In this document: positions 5,192 through 6,080 of the stretch, in pieces | Layout: every line of letters starts with the position of its first letter | Numbering within the stretch: the first letter of the stretch is position 1 | Assembly: GCA_013330355.1 (NCBI GenBank) | Contig: DUIM01000183.1 | Location: 1 to 6,080 of the forward strand | From: Methanosarcinales archaeon | GTDB taxonomy: Archaea; Halobacteriota; Methanosarcinia; Methanosarcinales; Methanocomedenaceae | DNA: 6,080 nucleotides | Direction of reading: 5' to 3' | Program-made: the position numbers and the translations under genes | The notes under the pieces: model-generated | Databases searched by the model: none | Told to the model about the DNA's origin: nothing | The model's input: the letters and a program-made list of their open reading frames with translations, nothing else

Positions 5192-5208
5192 GTGTTACAC
5201 ACTAACAC
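5192..5208. promoter_or_regulatory. Inverted repeat at the predicted aro operon start site, candidate operator
   Basis: GTGTTACACACTAACAC has perfect 6-base arms (GTGTTA and TAACAC) around CACAC. It begins 12 bases after the TATA box and covers the predicted transcription start, the classic place for an archaeal repressor to block polymerase. The regulator is not identified. Confidence 0.4.
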
Positions 5209-5222
5209 AGTAAGGTGAACTA

Positions 5223-6020
5223 ATGTCAGAAATAGGAAAGAGTATTAGAATAGAACGAATATTGGATCGGCAGAGCAGGAATATGGTAATAATACCAATG
5301 GACCACGGCATATCAGTAGGCCCTGTGGCCGGGCTGGTAGACCTGCCAAAGATGGTCGATAAGGTTGCCGATGGTGGTGCCAATGCGGTACTACTACAGA
5401 AGGGCATGGCAAAGCACGGACACAGGGGTTATGGGTCTGATGTGGGGCTTATCATCCACATGAGTGCATCAACTGCCCTTGGACCAGATCCTAATGATAA
5501 GGTACAGGTCTGTTCTGTAGAAGAGGCCATCAAACTGGGTGCAGATGCCGTAAGCGTTCATGTCAATATAGGCAGCGAAACAGAATCTGACCAGCTTGAG
5601 AAACTTGGAAGAGTAGCAGAAGACTGTGACTTCTGGGGCATGCCCCTGCTGGCCATGATGTATCCCAGGGGAAAGAACATCGCCGATTCCAATGACCCTG
5701 AACTGGTAGCACATGCCGCACGTGCAGGTGCAGAACTGGGAGCCGATGTGATCAAGACCAACTATACCGGTGATCCTGACACATTCAAGGACGTTGTTGC
5801 AGGATGCCCGGTCCCTGTGGTAATGGCAGGCGGTCCCAAAACAGAGACCGATGCAGAGTTTTTGGAAATGATCAGGGGCAGTCTGGATGCAGGTGGCAGG
5901 GGCGTCGCCATAGGTAGAAATGTATTTCAACATCCCGATCCAACAAAGATGACCAGGGCAATCACCAGGATAGTGCATAACAATACAAGTGTGGAGGAAG
6001 CCCTGGAGGAACTGAAGTGA
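5223..6020 (+). CDS. aroA': 2-amino-3,7-dideoxy-D-threo-hept-6-ulosonate (ADH) synthase
   Basis: The enzyme carries out the first step of the archaeal route to 3-dehydroquinate, a transaldolase-type condensation of 6-deoxy-5-ketofructose 1-phosphate with aspartate semialdehyde. It replaces DAHP synthase in organisms short of erythrose 4-phosphate. The 265 residues form a class I aldolase-like TIM barrel. Active-site residues are visible: D27 in PMDHG, Y147 in AMMYPRG and the Schiff-base lysine K178 in [10 protein letters not shown]. These are each six positions before D33, Y153 and K184 of the Methanocaldococcus enzyme as I recall it. The phosphate-binding segments VVMAGGPK and [10 protein letters not shown] are near the C-terminus. 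The ATG has GGTGA 4 bases upstream and no competing start. The stop overlaps the GTG of the next gene, which performs the following step, so the pair is translationally coupled. A strong TATA box and an inverted repeat suggest regulated initiation. Confidence 0.97.
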   Translation: MSEIGKSIRIERILDRQSRNMVIIPMDHGISVGPVAGLVDLPKMVDKVADGGANAVLLQKGMAKHGHRGYGSDVGLIIHMSASTALGPDPNDKVQVCSVEEAIKLGADAVSVHVNIGSETESDQLEKLGRVAEDCDFWGMPLLAMMYPRGKNIADSNDPELVAHAARAGAELGADVIKTNYTGDPDTFKDVVAGCPVPVVMAGGPKTETDAEFLEMIRGSLDAGGRGVAIGRNVFQHPDPTKMTRAITRIVHNNTSVEEALEELK

Positions 6021-6080
6021 ACGTCGATAAAACATTATGGATAAAAGCAGATACCGGAGACTGGGATGACCGGAAACAGA
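6017..6080 (+). CDS. aroB': 3-dehydroquinate synthase II, N-terminal part (runs off the window)
   Basis: Only the first 21 codons are present. From the GTG at 6017 the frame reads [20 protein letters not shown], where WIKAD and WDxRK are the conserved opening of archaeal 3-dehydroquinate synthase II. Known members oxidatively deaminate and cyclise the ADH synthase product to 3-dehydroquinate with NAD. The start overlaps the aroA' stop in a GTGA arrangement, and GGAGGA at 6005-6010, inside aroA', lies 6 bases before it. The adjacency of the two pathway enzymes strongly supports the call despite the short fragment. The catalytic region lies outside the window. Confidence 0.92.
   Translation, partial: MNVDKTLWIKADTGDWDDRKQ

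Noticed and set aside
4936..5222. tRNA, riboswitch or CRISPR repeats in the longest gene-poor stretch
   Set aside because: No cloverleaf, T-loop motif, known riboswitch core or regularly spaced direct repeats could be found; only the hairpin, palindrome and promoter elements listed are supported.
5469..6035. Minus-strand open frame of 188 codons opposite ADH synthase
   Set aside because: It is a shadow of a well-recognised gene with all active-site residues; the cysteine- and histidine-rich translation matches nothing I know.

Overview
The window looks like a piece of a methanogen-type euryarchaeal chromosome, most likely Methanosarcinales or a related methane- or alkane-oxidising archaeon. 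The reasons are the archaeal class I CCA-adding enzyme, a UPF0280 protein, the archaea-typical aromatic route (ADH synthase followed by 3-dehydroquinate synthase II), TATA-box promoters with short leaders, and GGTGA/GGAG-type ribosome binding sites. The exact genus cannot be read from the sequence.

Layout. (1) 1-63 may hold the last codons of an upstream plus-strand gene. (2) 93-1998 is a plus-strand pair, thpR (RNA 2',3'-cyclic phosphodiesterase) and cca (CCA tRNA nucleotidyltransferase), only 4 bases apart with the preferred cca start; both act on RNA or tRNA ends. (3) 1999-2152 is a convergent intergenic stretch with a long hairpin and a degenerate 7-base tandem repeat. (4) 2153-2455 (minus) encodes a 100-residue MNT-type nucleotidyltransferase-fold protein. 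Its GSX10DXD active-site signature has become DS-X10-HIN, so it is probably catalytically dead. It has its own TATA box and Shine-Dalgarno, and no HEPN partner is present. (5) 2658-3368 (minus) is a UPF0280/ApbE-like protein, divergent from (6) 3442-4641 (plus), a SAMHD1-like HD phosphohydrolase. Their shared control region carries two CATATG palindromes. (7) 4642-5222 is a 581-base stretch that is not empty. It has a promoter, a 31-codon gene with an excellent ribosome binding site, a 55-base multi-part hairpin followed by T8, a perfect 20-bp palindrome, and a strong TATA box with a small inverted repeat near the predicted transcription start. (8) 5223-6080 is the start of an aromatic amino acid operon: ADH synthase, overlapped by the GTG start of 3-dehydroquinate synthase II, which runs off the window.

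The enzymes are ordinary housekeeping genes. The parts worth a second look are the active-site-less MNT protein and the control region and small gene between the HD gene and the aro operon.
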